A stretch of 64,000 bases of DNA from Stutzerimonas stutzeri (GTDB lineage Bacteria; Pseudomonadota; Gammaproteobacteria; Pseudomonadales; Pseudomonadaceae), in the NCBI RefSeq assembly GCF_038561965.1, contig NZ_CP139348.1:3038001-3102000 (forward strand), written 5' to 3'. The position numbers were made by a program, and so were the translations under genes. The notes under the pieces are model-generated. The model did not search any database. It was not told the origin of the DNA and saw only the letters and a list, made by a program, of their open reading frames with translations. Below, piece by piece: positions 9,323-18,512 of this stretch. Position 1 is the stretch's first letter. The number at the start of each line of letters is the position of its first letter.

Positions 9323-10531
9323 ATGTCGTCCGACCCTCGCTTCACTGCCATGCCCGATGCCAACGGATACTTCGGTCCCTATGGCGGCCAGTTGGTGCCG
9401 CCGCACCTCAAGCAGGCCATGGACGACATCAACCTGGCCTACGAAGAAATCCGCCAGCGCGAAGATTTTCAGCAGGAGCTGGCTGCACTGCTCGCCGATT
9501 ACGTCGGACGACCGAGTCCGATCTTCCATGCACGCCGCCTCTCCGAGCAGCTTGGCGGCGCACAGATCTATCTCAAGCGCGAAGACCTGAATCACACGGG
9601 TGCGCACAAGATCAACCACTGCCTGGGCGAGGCCCTGCTGGCCAAGTTCATGGGCAAGAAGAAGGTGATCGCCGAAACCGGTGCCGGCCAGCATGGCGTT
9701 GCCTTGGCTACCGCCTGCGCGCTGGTGGGTATTCCCTGCGAGATTCACATGGGCCAGGTGGACATCGAGAAGGAACACCCCAACGTCACCAAGATGAAGA
9801 TCCTCGGCTGCGAGCTGATCGCCGTCACCCGCGGCGCCGCAACCCTCAAGGAGGCGGTGGACAGCGCCTTCGAGGAATACCTGAAGGACCCGCACAACTA
9901 CATCTATGCGATCGGCTCGGTGGTCGGCCCGCACCCGTTTCCGAAGATGGTTCGGGACTTTCAATCGATCATCGGCACCGAGGCCCGCGAGCAGTTCCTC
10001 GCCCGTCATGGCCGCCTGCCCGACCACGTGGTTGCCTGCGTCGGTGGCGGCTCCAATGCCATGGGCATGTTCACCGCCTTCCTCGAAGACGCTGCGGTCG
10101 AGCTGGTGGGGATCGAGCCGGCCGGCGAAAGCCTGGACAAGCCCGGCCGCCATTCGGCCACGCTGTCCAAGGGCAAACCCGGCGAACTGCATGGCATGGC
10201 CTGCTATGTGCTGGAGGATGCCGACGGCAATCCATCGGCAGTGCACTCCATTGCCTCCGGCCTCGACTACCCAGGCGTCGGCCCGCAGCACAGCTACCTT
10301 AAAGACCTGGGCCGGGTGAATTACCAGACCGCAACCGATCAGGAATGCCTCGACGCGTTCATGACGCTGTCCCGCGTCGAAGGCATCATCCCGGCGCTGG
10401 AAAGCGCGCATGCCGTGGCCTGGGCTATCCGCACCGCACCGACACTGAGCAAGGACAGCCACATTCTCGTCAACCTCTCTGGCCGCGGCGACAAGGATGC
10501 CGACTACGTGGCCAACCTGCTCGGGCTGTAG
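9323..10531 (+). CDS. trpB: Tryptophan synthase beta chain (TrpB1-type), without trpA
   Basis: PLP enzyme that joins indole and serine to make tryptophan. 402 aa with all core motifs: NGYFGPYGGQLVP, LNHTGAHKINH (PLP lysine), ETGAGQHGVA, the phosphate-binding CVGGGSNAMGMF, and VNLSGRGDKD at the end. ATG 9323 was chosen by similarity of the N-terminus; the frame is open upstream. The usual partner trpA and the regulator trpI are absent: downstream is trmO, upstream is divergent betT. It may be a second, stand-alone TrpB that salvages indole, or the sole beta chain displaced from trpA; the window cannot decide. Confidence 0.93.
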   Translation: MSSDPRFTAMPDANGYFGPYGGQLVPPHLKQAMDDINLAYEEIRQREDFQQELAALLADYVGRPSPIFHARRLSEQLGGAQIYLKREDLNHTGAHKINHCLGEALLAKFMGKKKVIAETGAGQHGVALATACALVGIPCEIHMGQVDIEKEHPNVTKMKILGCELIAVTRGAATLKEAVDSAFEEYLKDPHNYIYAIGSVVGPHPFPKMVRDFQSIIGTEAREQFLARHGRLPDHVVACVGGGSNAMGMFTAFLEDAAVELVGIEPAGESLDKPGRHSATLSKGKPGELHGMACYVLEDADGNPSAVHSIASGLDYPGVGPQHSYLKDLGRVNYQTATDQECLDAFMTLSRVEGIIPALESAHAVAWAIRTAPTLSKDSHILVNLSGRGDKDADYVANLLGL

Positions 10532-10642
10532 CACCTGAGAGGCAGGCTGGCACAGCTTTGCGCGCCGGCCTGCGGGAAGCGCAACGAGCTGCCATAGCGG
10601 GTAAGATGCGCAGCCGCACGACTGCTTTCAGGCCCGCTTTTC

Positions 10643-11350
10643 ATGGATCACAGCGTCTCGCCTATCGGTTACGTCCGCTCCTGCTTCAAGGAGAAATTCG
10701 CCATCCCGCGCCAACCCAGCCTGGCACCGGCCGCACGCGGCGTGCTGGAGCTGCTGCCACCGTTCGACAGTGGTGACGCAGTAGCCGGGCTCGAACAGGT
10801 CAGCCATGTCTGGCTACTGTTTCTCTTCCACCAGGCGCTGGAAAGCAAACCGCGCCTAAAGGTCCGCCCGCCTCGCCTGGGCGGCAACCGCATGGTTGGG
10901 GTATTCGCCACCCGCGCGACACACAGGCCCAACGGCATTGGACAGTCGGTGGTCAGGCTGGATCGCATCGAAGCAGATCGCCTGTTCATCTCTGGCATTG
11001 ACCTGCTGGACGGCACGCCGGTGCTGGATATCAAACCCTACGTGCCCTACGCCGACGCATTGCCTGACGCACGCAACGACATGGCCGCCGACGCGCCAGA
11101 GTTGATCGAGGTGCAATGGTCGGAATTGGGGCTGCTGCAAGCCCGCCGCGAAGCACTGCGCCTGGGCGAGCCCCTGGTCGAACTCATCGAACAGTGCCTG
11201 GCGCAAGACCCGCGCCCGGCTTATCAGAAGCCGGAGCCCGAGCGGCGTTATGGCGCGCAGTTCTGGGATGTAGACGTGCGCTGGCACTACCCGGCTCCGG
11301 ACATGATCCGCGTTCTGGAAGTCGCGCCAGCAGCGCCGCAACCGACTTAG
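10643..11350 (+). CDS. trmO: tRNA (adenine(37)-N6)-methyltransferase TrmO
   Basis: SAM-dependent methyltransferase of the TsaA/TrmO (UPF0066) family that N6-methylates t6A37 in tRNA-Thr. 235 aa. Characteristic segments are PIGYVRSCFKEKFAIPRQP at the start, the RATHRPNGIGQSVVRL motif, and LDGTPVLDIKPYVPYAD. A C-terminal extension of about 90 residues ends with YGAQFWDVDVRWHYP, normal for gammaproteobacterial TrmO. It may share a transcript with trpB, about 110 bp upstream, and converges on quiP. Confidence 0.93.
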   Translation: MDHSVSPIGYVRSCFKEKFAIPRQPSLAPAARGVLELLPPFDSGDAVAGLEQVSHVWLLFLFHQALESKPRLKVRPPRLGGNRMVGVFATRATHRPNGIGQSVVRLDRIEADRLFISGIDLLDGTPVLDIKPYVPYADALPDARNDMAADAPELIEVQWSELGLLQARREALRLGEPLVELIEQCLAQDPRPAYQKPEPERRYGAQFWDVDVRWHYPAPDMIRVLEVAPAAPQPT

Positions 11351-11369
11351 CGCCGGCGCGGCACTTCCT

Positions 11370-13907
11370 TCATTTGCCGGCTGGCGTCAGCAACAGACGC
11401 TGGCTGCCGTAGACCTTGTCGAGATTTTCTGTTTTGAACGGGAAGCTCAGGTACTGCGCCTTCATCCATGCATCGATGCCATCGGCATAGTGCGGACTGG
11501 CCGGGTTGCCGGACTGCCCAGAACTATTGAGGCCGATCATCGGCTCGTCGCGACCGAAGTCGACAATGATGCGCATCGCCGGGATCAGCCAGGTATCGAA
11601 GTTCGCCCCCATGCCGTAGGCCGAGGCATTCAGCGTGCTGTGATCGCCGCCCATGGCATACGGGCCGCGGTCGAGGTAGCTGCCGATGGCGTTGATCTTG
11701 CTGCGCTGGCTGGCCGGCATATGTGGCGCCAGCTGCGTCGCTCCGGATGTCCAGTTGGCGGTGTGAAGCTTGCCCCACTGCCACGCGCTGCGCTCGTTAC
11801 CCAGACGGCTTTCCAGCAGGCCCACGGCAGCGGCGAGGCTGCGTGCCAGAATCGCCGGCTTGTCCTCGACCTGCGCGGTGCGCTGATCATTCCAGAACGG
11901 GCTGTCTTCTCGACCCAGCAGATGATCAGCCTGAGCGGAATAGGAGGTGTTGGCGGCCTGCACCAGTGCGCGCCAGGCCGGCGTGTCTTCCGGCCCGAGT
12001 TCGTCGAGGAAGATCTGCCGCGCGCTTTCATGCAGGAACGCACCGTACAGCGCAGCATTGGCCGAGTCAGCAGCCAGCTTGCCGTCGAAGGCCATCAGCC
12101 GATCCAGTGCTTCACGCGCTTTGCTCCGCTCGCCAGCCGGCAGCGCATCGATCGCCTGGCGCAACGGGCCAGCCATGCCGGGCGCTTCAAACATCATCCT
12201 GAGTTTGGCGGCGAAAGGCGTAACCTGGTCGTATTGCATCGCGATGGTGCTGCGTGTGTCGTGCTTGCCCCGCCCAGCCAGCTCTGCGAGCCGCTCGTAA
12301 CGTTCGGGGCCATACCAGGAACTGGATAGCTGCATCCCGTAGCCGCGCGGCACGCTGCGCTGATTGGCAGTGCCGAGCCAGCCCTGCGCGGGGTCCTGAT
12401 CATAGGGATGCAGCATCGGGTCGGCGTAGCCGTCCCACTCATAGCGGTTATCCCAGCCCGGCGACGGTACCAGCCCCAGCCCCTCGCGCCGATTTGGGAA
12501 CCGTCCGGTGACCTGCCAGCCGATGCCCTGCTGATCGGCAAAAACCAGATTCAGCGCCGTCGCGCGAATCTCGCGAGACGCCTCGAAGGCCTGATCGACC
12601 GACTGCGCGCGGGACAGGTCGAAGAATGCATCCAGTGTGCGATCGGCCTCCAGCTGCGTGTTCTTCAGCGCAAGGCCATAGCCACTGCTGAGCTGTAGCG
12701 GCTGCAAAGGGTGCTTGCGCTCGCCCAGCGCCGTATTTAGCAGCGGTCCGTTGCGGGTCTCGTAAATGGTTTCGCGAATCGGCCGCTCGCCTTTGACGAA
12801 ATAGGTTTCGTGACGCTCGCGAGCCTGCAGCCACTTGCCGTCGGCCAGATACATGAGCCGCCCGCCTTCACGGCGCACCTGCTCGAGATACAGATCCTGG
12901 CTGTCACCCATGACCATGGTCATACCCCAGCCGAGCTTGCCATTGAAACCAGCCACCACCGCCGGCACGCCGGCAATGGTCACGCCAGCCGCCTGGAATT
13001 TCGGCGCGCGTATCTGCATGAAATTCCAATACGAGGGCATCGACAGCGGCAAATGCGTGTCGTTGGCCAAGATCGGCTTGCCGCTACGCGCGTTGCTACC
13101 GGCAATCGCCCAGTTGTTCGATGCCGCCATGCCAGTCGGGGTCAATGCCGCCAAGTGTTGCGCGGCCTGCTCGATCGCCGCCAGCCCTGGCACTGAACCG
13201 CTCAGAGCGAGCCCTTTGAGTTTATCGGCTTCGGCAAATGGTAATGCCTCGTCCGGATAGATCGGCAGCAGCCAGCCCAGCTTGTCGCTACCCACCTTCT
13301 GCGCCAGCAGCAAGGCCGCCACTTCTTCCTGCAGGTTCTGCGACAAACCGAAGCTCAGCAGGCAGAACACCAGCACCGAATCTTCGGGTTTCCAGTATTC
13401 GGGCTTGTAGCCGGACTCGGCTAGATCCATCGGCAACTTGTCGCTATGGCGATACAGATAGGCATTCACGCCGCGGGCGTAGACCTCGAAGAATTTCTTC
13501 ATCCGCGGCGAGGATTCGCGATAGAGCATCTCGGCACTCTGGCGCAAATTGACCGCCCGCATGAAGCGGTCGGTTTCCAGAACGCCGGGACCAACCATTT
13601 CCGCTAATCGCCCCTGTGCCATCAACCGCAGGCTGACCATCTGGCTCAGACGATCGGTTGCATGCACGTAGCCCATTGCGAACAGCGCATCGTGAAACGA
13701 TGAGGTTTCGATCACCGGCATACCCAGCGAATTGCGCCGAATGCTCGCACTGCCCGCCAGCCCGGTCAGCGGTTGGATGCCCTGAGCCGGTGGCAGACTG
13801 GCGCTGTAGCGGTTATCGAGATAAGCCTGGCAACCGCCGAGGCCGGCCAGACCAAGCGCGGCCCCCAGCGTCAGACGAACCAAAACGAACGGCAGACGCA
13901 GAGACAT
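11370..13907 (-). CDS. quiP: Acyl-homoserine lactone acylase QuiP (penicillin acylase family)
   Basis: Ntn-hydrolase that removes the acyl chain of N-acyl homoserine lactones in P. aeruginosa QuiP. 845 aa with the family layout. The N-terminus has a lipobox LGGC at residues 23-26, so it is probably a lipoprotein. After an alpha-chain region, autoproteolysis would expose Ser263 in MAASNNWAIAG as the beta-chain N-terminal nucleophile. VVAGFNGKLGWGMTMVMGD follows, and the C-terminus has the conserved GQSGNPASPHYADG. The quorum-sensing substrate is inferred from homology only. The gene stands alone and converges on trmO. Confidence 0.9.
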   Translation of the reverse strand: MSLRLPFVLVRLTLGAALGLAGLGGCQAYLDNRYSASLPPAQGIQPLTGLAGSASIRRNSLGMPVIETSSFHDALFAMGYVHATDRLSQMVSLRLMAQGRLAEMVGPGVLETDRFMRAVNLRQSAEMLYRESSPRMKKFFEVYARGVNAYLYRHSDKLPMDLAESGYKPEYWKPEDSVLVFCLLSFGLSQNLQEEVAALLLAQKVGSDKLGWLLPIYPDEALPFAEADKLKGLALSGSVPGLAAIEQAAQHLAALTPTGMAASNNWAIAGSNARSGKPILANDTHLPLSMPSYWNFMQIRAPKFQAAGVTIAGVPAVVAGFNGKLGWGMTMVMGDSQDLYLEQVRREGGRLMYLADGKWLQARERHETYFVKGERPIRETIYETRNGPLLNTALGERKHPLQPLQLSSGYGLALKNTQLEADRTLDAFFDLSRAQSVDQAFEASREIRATALNLVFADQQGIGWQVTGRFPNRREGLGLVPSPGWDNRYEWDGYADPMLHPYDQDPAQGWLGTANQRSVPRGYGMQLSSSWYGPERYERLAELAGRGKHDTRSTIAMQYDQVTPFAAKLRMMFEAPGMAGPLRQAIDALPAGERSKAREALDRLMAFDGKLAADSANAALYGAFLHESARQIFLDELGPEDTPAWRALVQAANTSYSAQADHLLGREDSPFWNDQRTAQVEDKPAILARSLAAAVGLLESRLGNERSAWQWGKLHTANWTSGATQLAPHMPASQRSKINAIGSYLDRGPYAMGGDHSTLNASAYGMGANFDTWLIPAMRIIVDFGRDEPMIGLNSSGQSGNPASPHYADGIDAWMKAQYLSFPFKTENLDKVYGSQRLLLTPAGK

Positions 13908-13984
13908 CGAAAACTCCTGTGCGAGCTTGCAAGAGGAAAGAGTGCTAACAGCTTAGAGGGTGTGCAGCGAAGAAGATCGATCGA

Positions 13985-14446
13985 TCAGGCCGCGTCGCGC
14001 GATTTTGGCAGAGCTTCATCGAGCAGCCAACGGGCCGAACGCCGTGCTTCGGCCTTGTGTTGCAGTTCCAGAGCGCTGAACTGCGCCTCGTGTCGACGCC
14101 GCTCATGCTTGTCCAGCGCCTTCCAGGCAGCGTGGGTAGGCACTTGCTCGGTCGCTTCGAAGAGCTGCTGGAACACTTGGCAACGGGGATGCTGCCCCAG
14201 CGCCATGTCATAGTTGTCGAGCAGCACCTTGATACGGATCGCGCCCTCGATGAGAGGCAGCTGCCCGTCCAACAGGCAACTGGCGAGTATCCGCAGATCC
14301 TCGGCCAGCGCTGTCTGTTGCTTGGCTCGCGCTTCGACCTGCAGCCGCTCGTTACGCCAGATGCGACGCCAGAGATAGAACGCATAACCGCCCAGCGCAG
14401 CGATCAAAAGCGCGGCGGCGAGAAGCAGACCGAGAAACAGGCTCAT
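13985..14446 (-). CDS. DUF2489-family membrane-anchored protein
   Basis: 153 aa. One N-terminal membrane helix (LFLGLLLAAALLIAALGGY) is followed by a cytoplasmic-looking helical domain rich in Arg, Glu and Gln (RNERLQVEARAKQQTALAEDLRILA). This pattern fits the DUF2489 family; function unknown. I placed the start at the Met before SLFLG (14446): the longer frame to 14518 would run into the preceding gene. It lies 7 bp after the SEC-C gene, so the two are an operon. Confidence 0.8.
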   Translation of the reverse strand: MSLFLGLLLAAALLIAALGGYAFYLWRRIWRNERLQVEARAKQQTALAEDLRILASCLLDGQLPLIEGAIRIKVLLDNYDMALGQHPRCQVFQQLFEATEQVPTHAAWKALDKHERRRHEAQFSALELQHKAEARRSARWLLDEALPKSRDAA

Positions 14447-14453
14447 GACAGGT

Positions 14454-14648
14454 TCAGGCGCCGTGGCATTTCTTGTACTTTTGCTGGCTGCCACATGGGC
14501 AAGGGTCGTTGCGGCCAACGTCCTTCAGCGGATTGCGCACAGGCTCATGGCTGTGATTGCAATGCGGCCCGTGGACGTGATGATGGTCATGGCTGTGATC
14601 GTGATCGTGGTTGCAGTCAGGACCATGCACGTGGGGTTCTTGACTCAT
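14454..14648 (-). CDS. Small SEC-C motif protein with His-rich metal-binding tail
   Basis: 64 aa. The first half is a His/Asp/Cys-rich stretch (HGPDCNHDHDHSHDHHHVHG) suited to binding zinc or other transition metals. The second half is a SEC-C zinc motif, NDPCPCGSQQKYKKCHG, as found at the C-terminus of SecA. Such small SEC-C proteins are common; the role is not known. It lies 7 bp downstream of the lipoprotein gene and 7 bp upstream of the DUF2489 gene, forming a three-gene operon. Confidence 0.88.
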   Translation of the reverse strand: MSQEPHVHGPDCNHDHDHSHDHHHVHGPHCNHSHEPVRNPLKDVGRNDPCPCGSQQKYKKCHGA

Positions 14649-14655
14649 CTGGGTA

Positions 14656-15153
14656 CTACTCCGGAATAAAGTTGCCCGGGATTATCTCGCCATTGTTCGA
14701 AATGTGCACGCGTCGACCGAGCATCAGGCCGGTCTTGAGCTCACCGGTCAGTCGGTAGCTGATCGGACGGTCCGGCTTTTCCAACAACCGCACGATGTAC
14801 TTCATGTGTCGCCACAGATTGGTGTGAACAGGCACTTCGTAATATTCGAAGCTATTGGCCGGGACGGTCAGCCAACCGCTGGATTCACCGCTGGCGAGTT
14901 CAATGTCGTTGAGATGAACCGTGTAGATCAATCCACGGACCGGCAGGCTGCGATCATTGGGGTTGTCTATGCGAAAACGCAGCATGAACTGCTGTTCCAG
15001 CAGTCTCGCCTTGACGATATCGACCTTGGTGAGTTCGACCTCGGGATCCTTGAAATCCCCCGAGAACCAGGTCGAACATCCGGCCATGCCGCCAAGCAGG
15101 CTGAGCAACACGACCGTTCTAAGTATTTTTATTGTGCGTGCCTGGCAAAACAT
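14656..15153 (-). CDS. LEA14-like (LEA type 2) lipoprotein
   Basis: 165 aa. A lipoprotein signal (LRTVVLLSLLGGMAGCS, lipobox GMAGC) precedes a WHy/LEA-type-2 beta domain (LLEQQFMLRFRIDNPNDRSLPVRGLIYTV; NDIELASGESS). Family members are stress-associated envelope proteins of unknown mechanism. ATG at 15153 with an upstream GGAG is preferred over a start 17 codons earlier, since it puts the signal peptide at the N-terminus. First gene of the operon with the SEC-C and DUF2489 genes. Confidence 0.83.
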   Translation of the reverse strand: MFCQARTIKILRTVVLLSLLGGMAGCSTWFSGDFKDPEVELTKVDIVKARLLEQQFMLRFRIDNPNDRSLPVRGLIYTVHLNDIELASGESSGWLTVPANSFEYYEVPVHTNLWRHMKYIVRLLEKPDRPISYRLTGELKTGLMLGRRVHISNNGEIIPGNFIPE

Positions 15154-15299
15154 TCCGGTACTCCAAAGGACGGCCAAGTGTAGCAAGCAGCTTGCTTGCC
15201 GCAATGGGGGTCCGCCGCAAAAATACCAGTCTCAGGCCGCAATATGACAACGACATTTCAGACAAGCGCACCGCTACCATCGTGCCCGAGCAACGACGC

Positions 15300-16037
15300 T
15301 CACTTAGCGAGCACCCTGGCAAGTACCTGCCGCGCCTGACCGATACCCGCCGCCAGCGCCGCTTCGATTTCCGCCATGGTGATCACTCCACTCGTTTTAC
15401 CAGCCGCCGGATTAACCACCAGCGCCAGACAGGCATAAGGCAGGTCGAGCTCACGCGCCAGCGCAGCTTCAGGCATACCGGTCATACCGACGATATCGCA
15501 GCCGTCGCGCTCCATACGGACAATCTCCGCTGCGGTTTCCAGCCGCGGACCCTGCGTGCAGCCATACACCCCATGACTGCTGAACGCATAACCCTCGGCG
15601 GCCAAGGCACCGATCAGGCGCTCGCGCAGTGCGTCGTCATAGGGATAGCTGAAGTCGATGTGGGTCACGTGGTCGATATCGCCTTCGAAGAAGGTGTGTT
15701 CGCGCCCGTAGCTGTAGTCGATGATCTGATGGGGTACGCAGAAATGGCCGGAACCCATGGCCGAATGGATGCCGCCCACAGCGTTGACCGCGAGAATCGC
15801 CTCGGCACCCGCTTGCTTCAATGCCCAGAGGTTGGCCCGATAGTTCACCTGATGCGGCGCAATACGGTGCGGATGGCCATGCCTGGCGAGAAACAGCACT
15901 TCCTGCTCACCATACTCGCCGCGCAGGATTTCGCTGGAGGGACGCCCATAAGGCGTATCGATCAGCTGGGCACGGTGCAGCTTGAAGCCCGTCAGCTGAG
16001 TCAGACCGGTACCGCCAATGATCGCGTGGACAGTCAT
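15300..16037 (-). CDS. S-methyl-5'-thioinosine phosphorylase (MTAP/PNP family)
   Basis: Phosphorolyses methylthioinosine to hypoxanthine and methylthioribose-1-phosphate; in Pseudomonas this replaces direct MTA cleavage in methionine salvage. 245 aa, matching the PA3004-type enzyme. Visible are IIGGTGL at the start (phosphate loop), FLARHGHPHRIAPHQVNYRANLW cut across conserved His and Asn residues, GCTQGPRLETAAEI, and DIVGMTGMPEAALARE. MTIP rather than MTAP specificity rests on this subgroup and genomic context. Downstream of nagZ on the same strand with a 24-bp gap. Confidence 0.87.
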   Translation of the reverse strand: MTVHAIIGGTGLTQLTGFKLHRAQLIDTPYGRPSSEILRGEYGEQEVLFLARHGHPHRIAPHQVNYRANLWALKQAGAEAILAVNAVGGIHSAMGSGHFCVPHQIIDYSYGREHTFFEGDIDHVTHIDFSYPYDDALRERLIGALAAEGYAFSSHGVYGCTQGPRLETAAEIVRMERDGCDIVGMTGMPEAALARELDLPYACLALVVNPAAGKTSGVITMAEIEAALAAGIGQARQVLARVLAK

Positions 16038-16061
16038 GGGTATTCCTTGAGAGAAGAAAAG

Positions 16062-17060
16062 TCAGTCGATCAGATCGGCAGCCTTCAGCGCGCCAATGGC
16101 GTCCAGCCAACGAGGGTTCTGCTTGTACTCGGCTGCGCTGCAAGTGCGGCCGCGCATGCCTGCGAGCATGGGCGAAGGGGTTACCTGCAGACGCTGTAGC
16201 GCAGCCAATGCCAACTCTGCAGCGGCTCGGTCGTTGCACACCAGCCCCATGTCACAGCCCGCTGCCATCGCGGCCTGGATGCGGTCGGCTGCATCGCCGA
16301 CGACATGCGCACCCGCCATCGACAAGTCGTCACTGAAGATCACACCCTTGAAGCCGAGCTCGGTGCGCAGGATGTCCTGCAACCAGCGTCGCGAAAAACC
16401 GGCAGGCTGATCGTCGACCTGAGGATAGATCACATGCGCCGGCATGATCGCATCGAGCGTGCCGCTCAGCGCCTGAAAGGGAATCAGATCACAGCTGCGC
16501 AGTTCCTCAAGACTTCGCTCATCAACGGGAATGGCAACATGAGAATCCGCCTCGGCCCAGCCATGACCGGGGAAGTGCTTGCCGGTTGCGGCCATGCCCG
16601 CGGTATGCATCCCACGGATAAAGGCATCGATGAGCACTACCGCGGCGTGCGGATCACCTTCGAAGGCACGCGCTCCGACCACCGCGCTACGCTGGTGATC
16701 TAGATCGAGAACCGGCGCGAAGCTGAAATCCAGGCCCACAGCGAGCACTTCAGTAGCCATCACCCAGCCACAGGCTTCGGCAAGACGCGGTGCATCGGCG
16801 CAGCGCGCCAGTTCACGCATCGCGGGCAACTTTACGAATCCCTGGCGCAGTCGTTGTACACGGCCGCCTTCCTGATCCACCGCCAAGAGCAGATCCGGCC
16901 GCACAGCGCGAATCGAGCGGCACAGCTCATCGACCTGGCGCGGGTGATCAATATTGCGGGCAAACAGAATGAGCCCACCGACTTCGGGTTGGCGCAGCAG
17001 CTGCCGATCCTCGGCAGTCAACCAGGTACCGGCAATGTCCAGCATCAGTGAACCGTGCAT
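16062..17060 (-). CDS. nagZ: Beta-N-acetylglucosaminidase NagZ
   Basis: Cytoplasmic glycoside hydrolase family 3 enzyme that removes GlcNAc from anhydro-muropeptides in cell-wall recycling, producing the AmpR-activating muropeptide. 332 aa. Family hallmarks are AVDQEGGRVQRL, KHFPGHGWAEADSH (catalytic His and Asp loop), and the nucleophile segment VIFSDDLSMAGAHVVGD. Located in the conserved Pseudomonas order between the MTI phosphorylase and psrA, with an L,D-transpeptidase gene just upstream that is also concerned with peptidoglycan. Confidence 0.96.
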   Translation of the reverse strand: MHGSLMLDIAGTWLTAEDRQLLRQPEVGGLILFARNIDHPRQVDELCRSIRAVRPDLLLAVDQEGGRVQRLRQGFVKLPAMRELARCADAPRLAEACGWVMATEVLAVGLDFSFAPVLDLDHQRSAVVGARAFEGDPHAAVVLIDAFIRGMHTAGMAATGKHFPGHGWAEADSHVAIPVDERSLEELRSCDLIPFQALSGTLDAIMPAHVIYPQVDDQPAGFSRRWLQDILRTELGFKGVIFSDDLSMAGAHVVGDAADRIQAAMAAGCDMGLVCNDRAAAELALAALQRLQVTPSPMLAGMRGRTCSAAEYKQNPRWLDAIGALKAADLID

Positions 17061-17075
17061 ATGCAGAAGGAATCC

Positions 17076-17600
17076 TTATTCGAGTTCAGCGGCGGCCCAT
17101 TCCGGACAGGGCGCCTCGTCGATGCGCACCGCACAGTGAGGCGGCACCCATGGAAAGAGCTGAAGCAGATCGGCGTTGCGCATACGAACGCAACCGTGAG
17201 AAAGCGGCACACCCATCGGCTCGCAATCCGGAGTGCCGTGAATGTAGATGTAACGCCGGAACGTATCGACCTTCCCTTGCCGGTTGGCTCCCGGCTCGCA
17301 ACCGCTGAGCCAGAGAATGCGGCTCAAGATCCAGTCACGACCAGGGAAACTCCCATGGAGCTCAGGGGACCAAACTTCGCCGGTCCAGCGTCGCCCACGC
17401 AACACCGCACCTTGAGGCAAGCCATCACCTATGCGCGCCCGCACCTGGTGCAGGCCGCGCGGCGTGCAACCGGAACCGTTCAGCTCGCCCACACCATTGC
17501 GTGCCGTAGACACGGGAAAACGCAGACGCAGCTGCCCCTCGGCGAAGCCGTAGAGCTGCTGATCGGCGATGGAGATATGCAGAAAATCGAGAAATGCCAT
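17076..17600 (-). CDS. L,D-transpeptidase family (YkuD domain) protein
   Basis: 174 aa with the YkuD active-site pattern IYIHGTPDCEPMGVPLSHG followed by CVRMRN; the Cys in SHGCVR is the expected nucleophile and the His in IHGT is conserved. Such enzymes make 3-3 peptidoglycan crosslinks or attach proteins to the wall. No clear Sec signal peptide is visible (start MAFLDFLHISIADQQLYGF), as in the ErfK/YbiS-like short forms. It ends 15 bp before nagZ begins, suggesting a cell-wall operon. Confidence 0.88.
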   Translation of the reverse strand: MAFLDFLHISIADQQLYGFAEGQLRLRFPVSTARNGVGELNGSGCTPRGLHQVRARIGDGLPQGAVLRGRRWTGEVWSPELHGSFPGRDWILSRILWLSGCEPGANRQGKVDTFRRYIYIHGTPDCEPMGVPLSHGCVRMRNADLLQLFPWVPPHCAVRIDEAPCPEWAAAELE

Positions 17601-17639
17601 GGGCGGCTAGCTTAGCCGATCACTCGGCAGGCTTGTAGC

Positions 17640-18347
17640 TCAAGCCTTCGCCGGGATAGCCACCGCGTTGCGCCGCGCGATCGGTTGCGCCGCAGCCAGT
17701 GTCCTGTCGTCGATGCCGCTGTCGGCACGCATGCCGGCCGCGAGAAACGGCACCATCATGCGCATGACCTGTTCGATCGAGGTCCGCACACCGAAGTCGT
17801 TTTCGGAAATCGCGCGCAGCGCTTTGATACCCGACATGCTGAACGCCGCCGCACCAAGCATGAAGTGCACCCGCCAGAACAGTTCGATGGGCGGAATAGC
17901 CGGCGCTGCGTCGTGGACCTTGAGCATGTAGCGACGAAACACCTTGCCGTACATATCTTCCAGATAACGCCGCAGGTGGCCCTGGCTCTGACTGAAGGAA
18001 AGACCCAACAGGCGCATGAAGATGGACAGGTCGTCACCGCTGCGCGGCTTAACGGCCAAGGCCTGCTCGACAAGTATCTCCAACAGCTCTTCGAGCGTGT
18101 CCTTCTCGTCGGTCAGCGCCTCACGGCGATCCAGTTCGCGCTCCAGGCTTGCGCAGAACGGCCCGAGAAAGCGCGAGAAAACTGCCTGTATGAGCGCCTT
18201 CTTCGAACCGAAGTGGTAATTCACCGCAGCCAGGTTGACCCCAGCCTTGCTGGTGATCAGACGAAGCGAGGTTTCGGCGAAGCCCTTTTCCGCGAACAGC
18301 TGTTCCGCTGCATCAAGAATGCGCTCAACTGTTTCCGACTGCGCCAT
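17640..18347 (-). CDS. psrA: TetR-family fatty-acid-responsive regulator PsrA
   Basis: 235 aa. An N-terminal TetR helix-turn-helix (VERILDAAEQLFAEKGFAE; ITSKAGVNLAAVNYHFGSK) precedes a conserved ligand domain (MRLLGLSFSQSQGHLRRYL; FWRVHFMLGAAAFSMSGIK) that is nearly residue-for-residue like P. aeruginosa PsrA. PsrA represses its own gene and the fadBA5 beta-oxidation operon and releases DNA on binding long-chain fatty acids; it also activates rpoS. ATG at 18347 follows GGAGGGG; the frame is open 6 codons further. Two tandem PsrA-type operators lie just upstream. Confidence 0.94.
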   Translation of the reverse strand: MAQSETVERILDAAEQLFAEKGFAETSLRLITSKAGVNLAAVNYHFGSKKALIQAVFSRFLGPFCASLERELDRREALTDEKDTLEELLEILVEQALAVKPRSGDDLSIFMRLLGLSFSQSQGHLRRYLEDMYGKVFRRYMLKVHDAAPAIPPIELFWRVHFMLGAAAFSMSGIKALRAISENDFGVRTSIEQVMRMMVPFLAAGMRADSGIDDRTLAAAQPIARRNAVAIPAKA

Positions 18348-18362
18348 GCCCCCTCCGAAAGA

Positions 18363-18389
18363 CAAACAACTGTTTGAAACTTACGTTTC
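18363..18389. promoter_or_regulatory. Tandem PsrA operators upstream of psrA
   Basis: Two 14-bp palindromes of the PsrA form share one base: CAAAC-AACT-GTTTG (18363-18376) and GAAAC-TTAC-GTTTC (18376-18389). They begin 15 bp upstream of the psrA ATG and fit autorepression. Confidence 0.82.
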
Positions 18390-18512
18390 ACCGACCGGCA
18401 AGTCAACCACGAAACGCCTTGCCGCACTAGCGTCATTGTCGCAGACGCGGTATGCCGCAGGCGGAACGTCGCCGCCCTCCACGCCGAATCATTCGTTGCC
18501 AAGGCTGGATCA

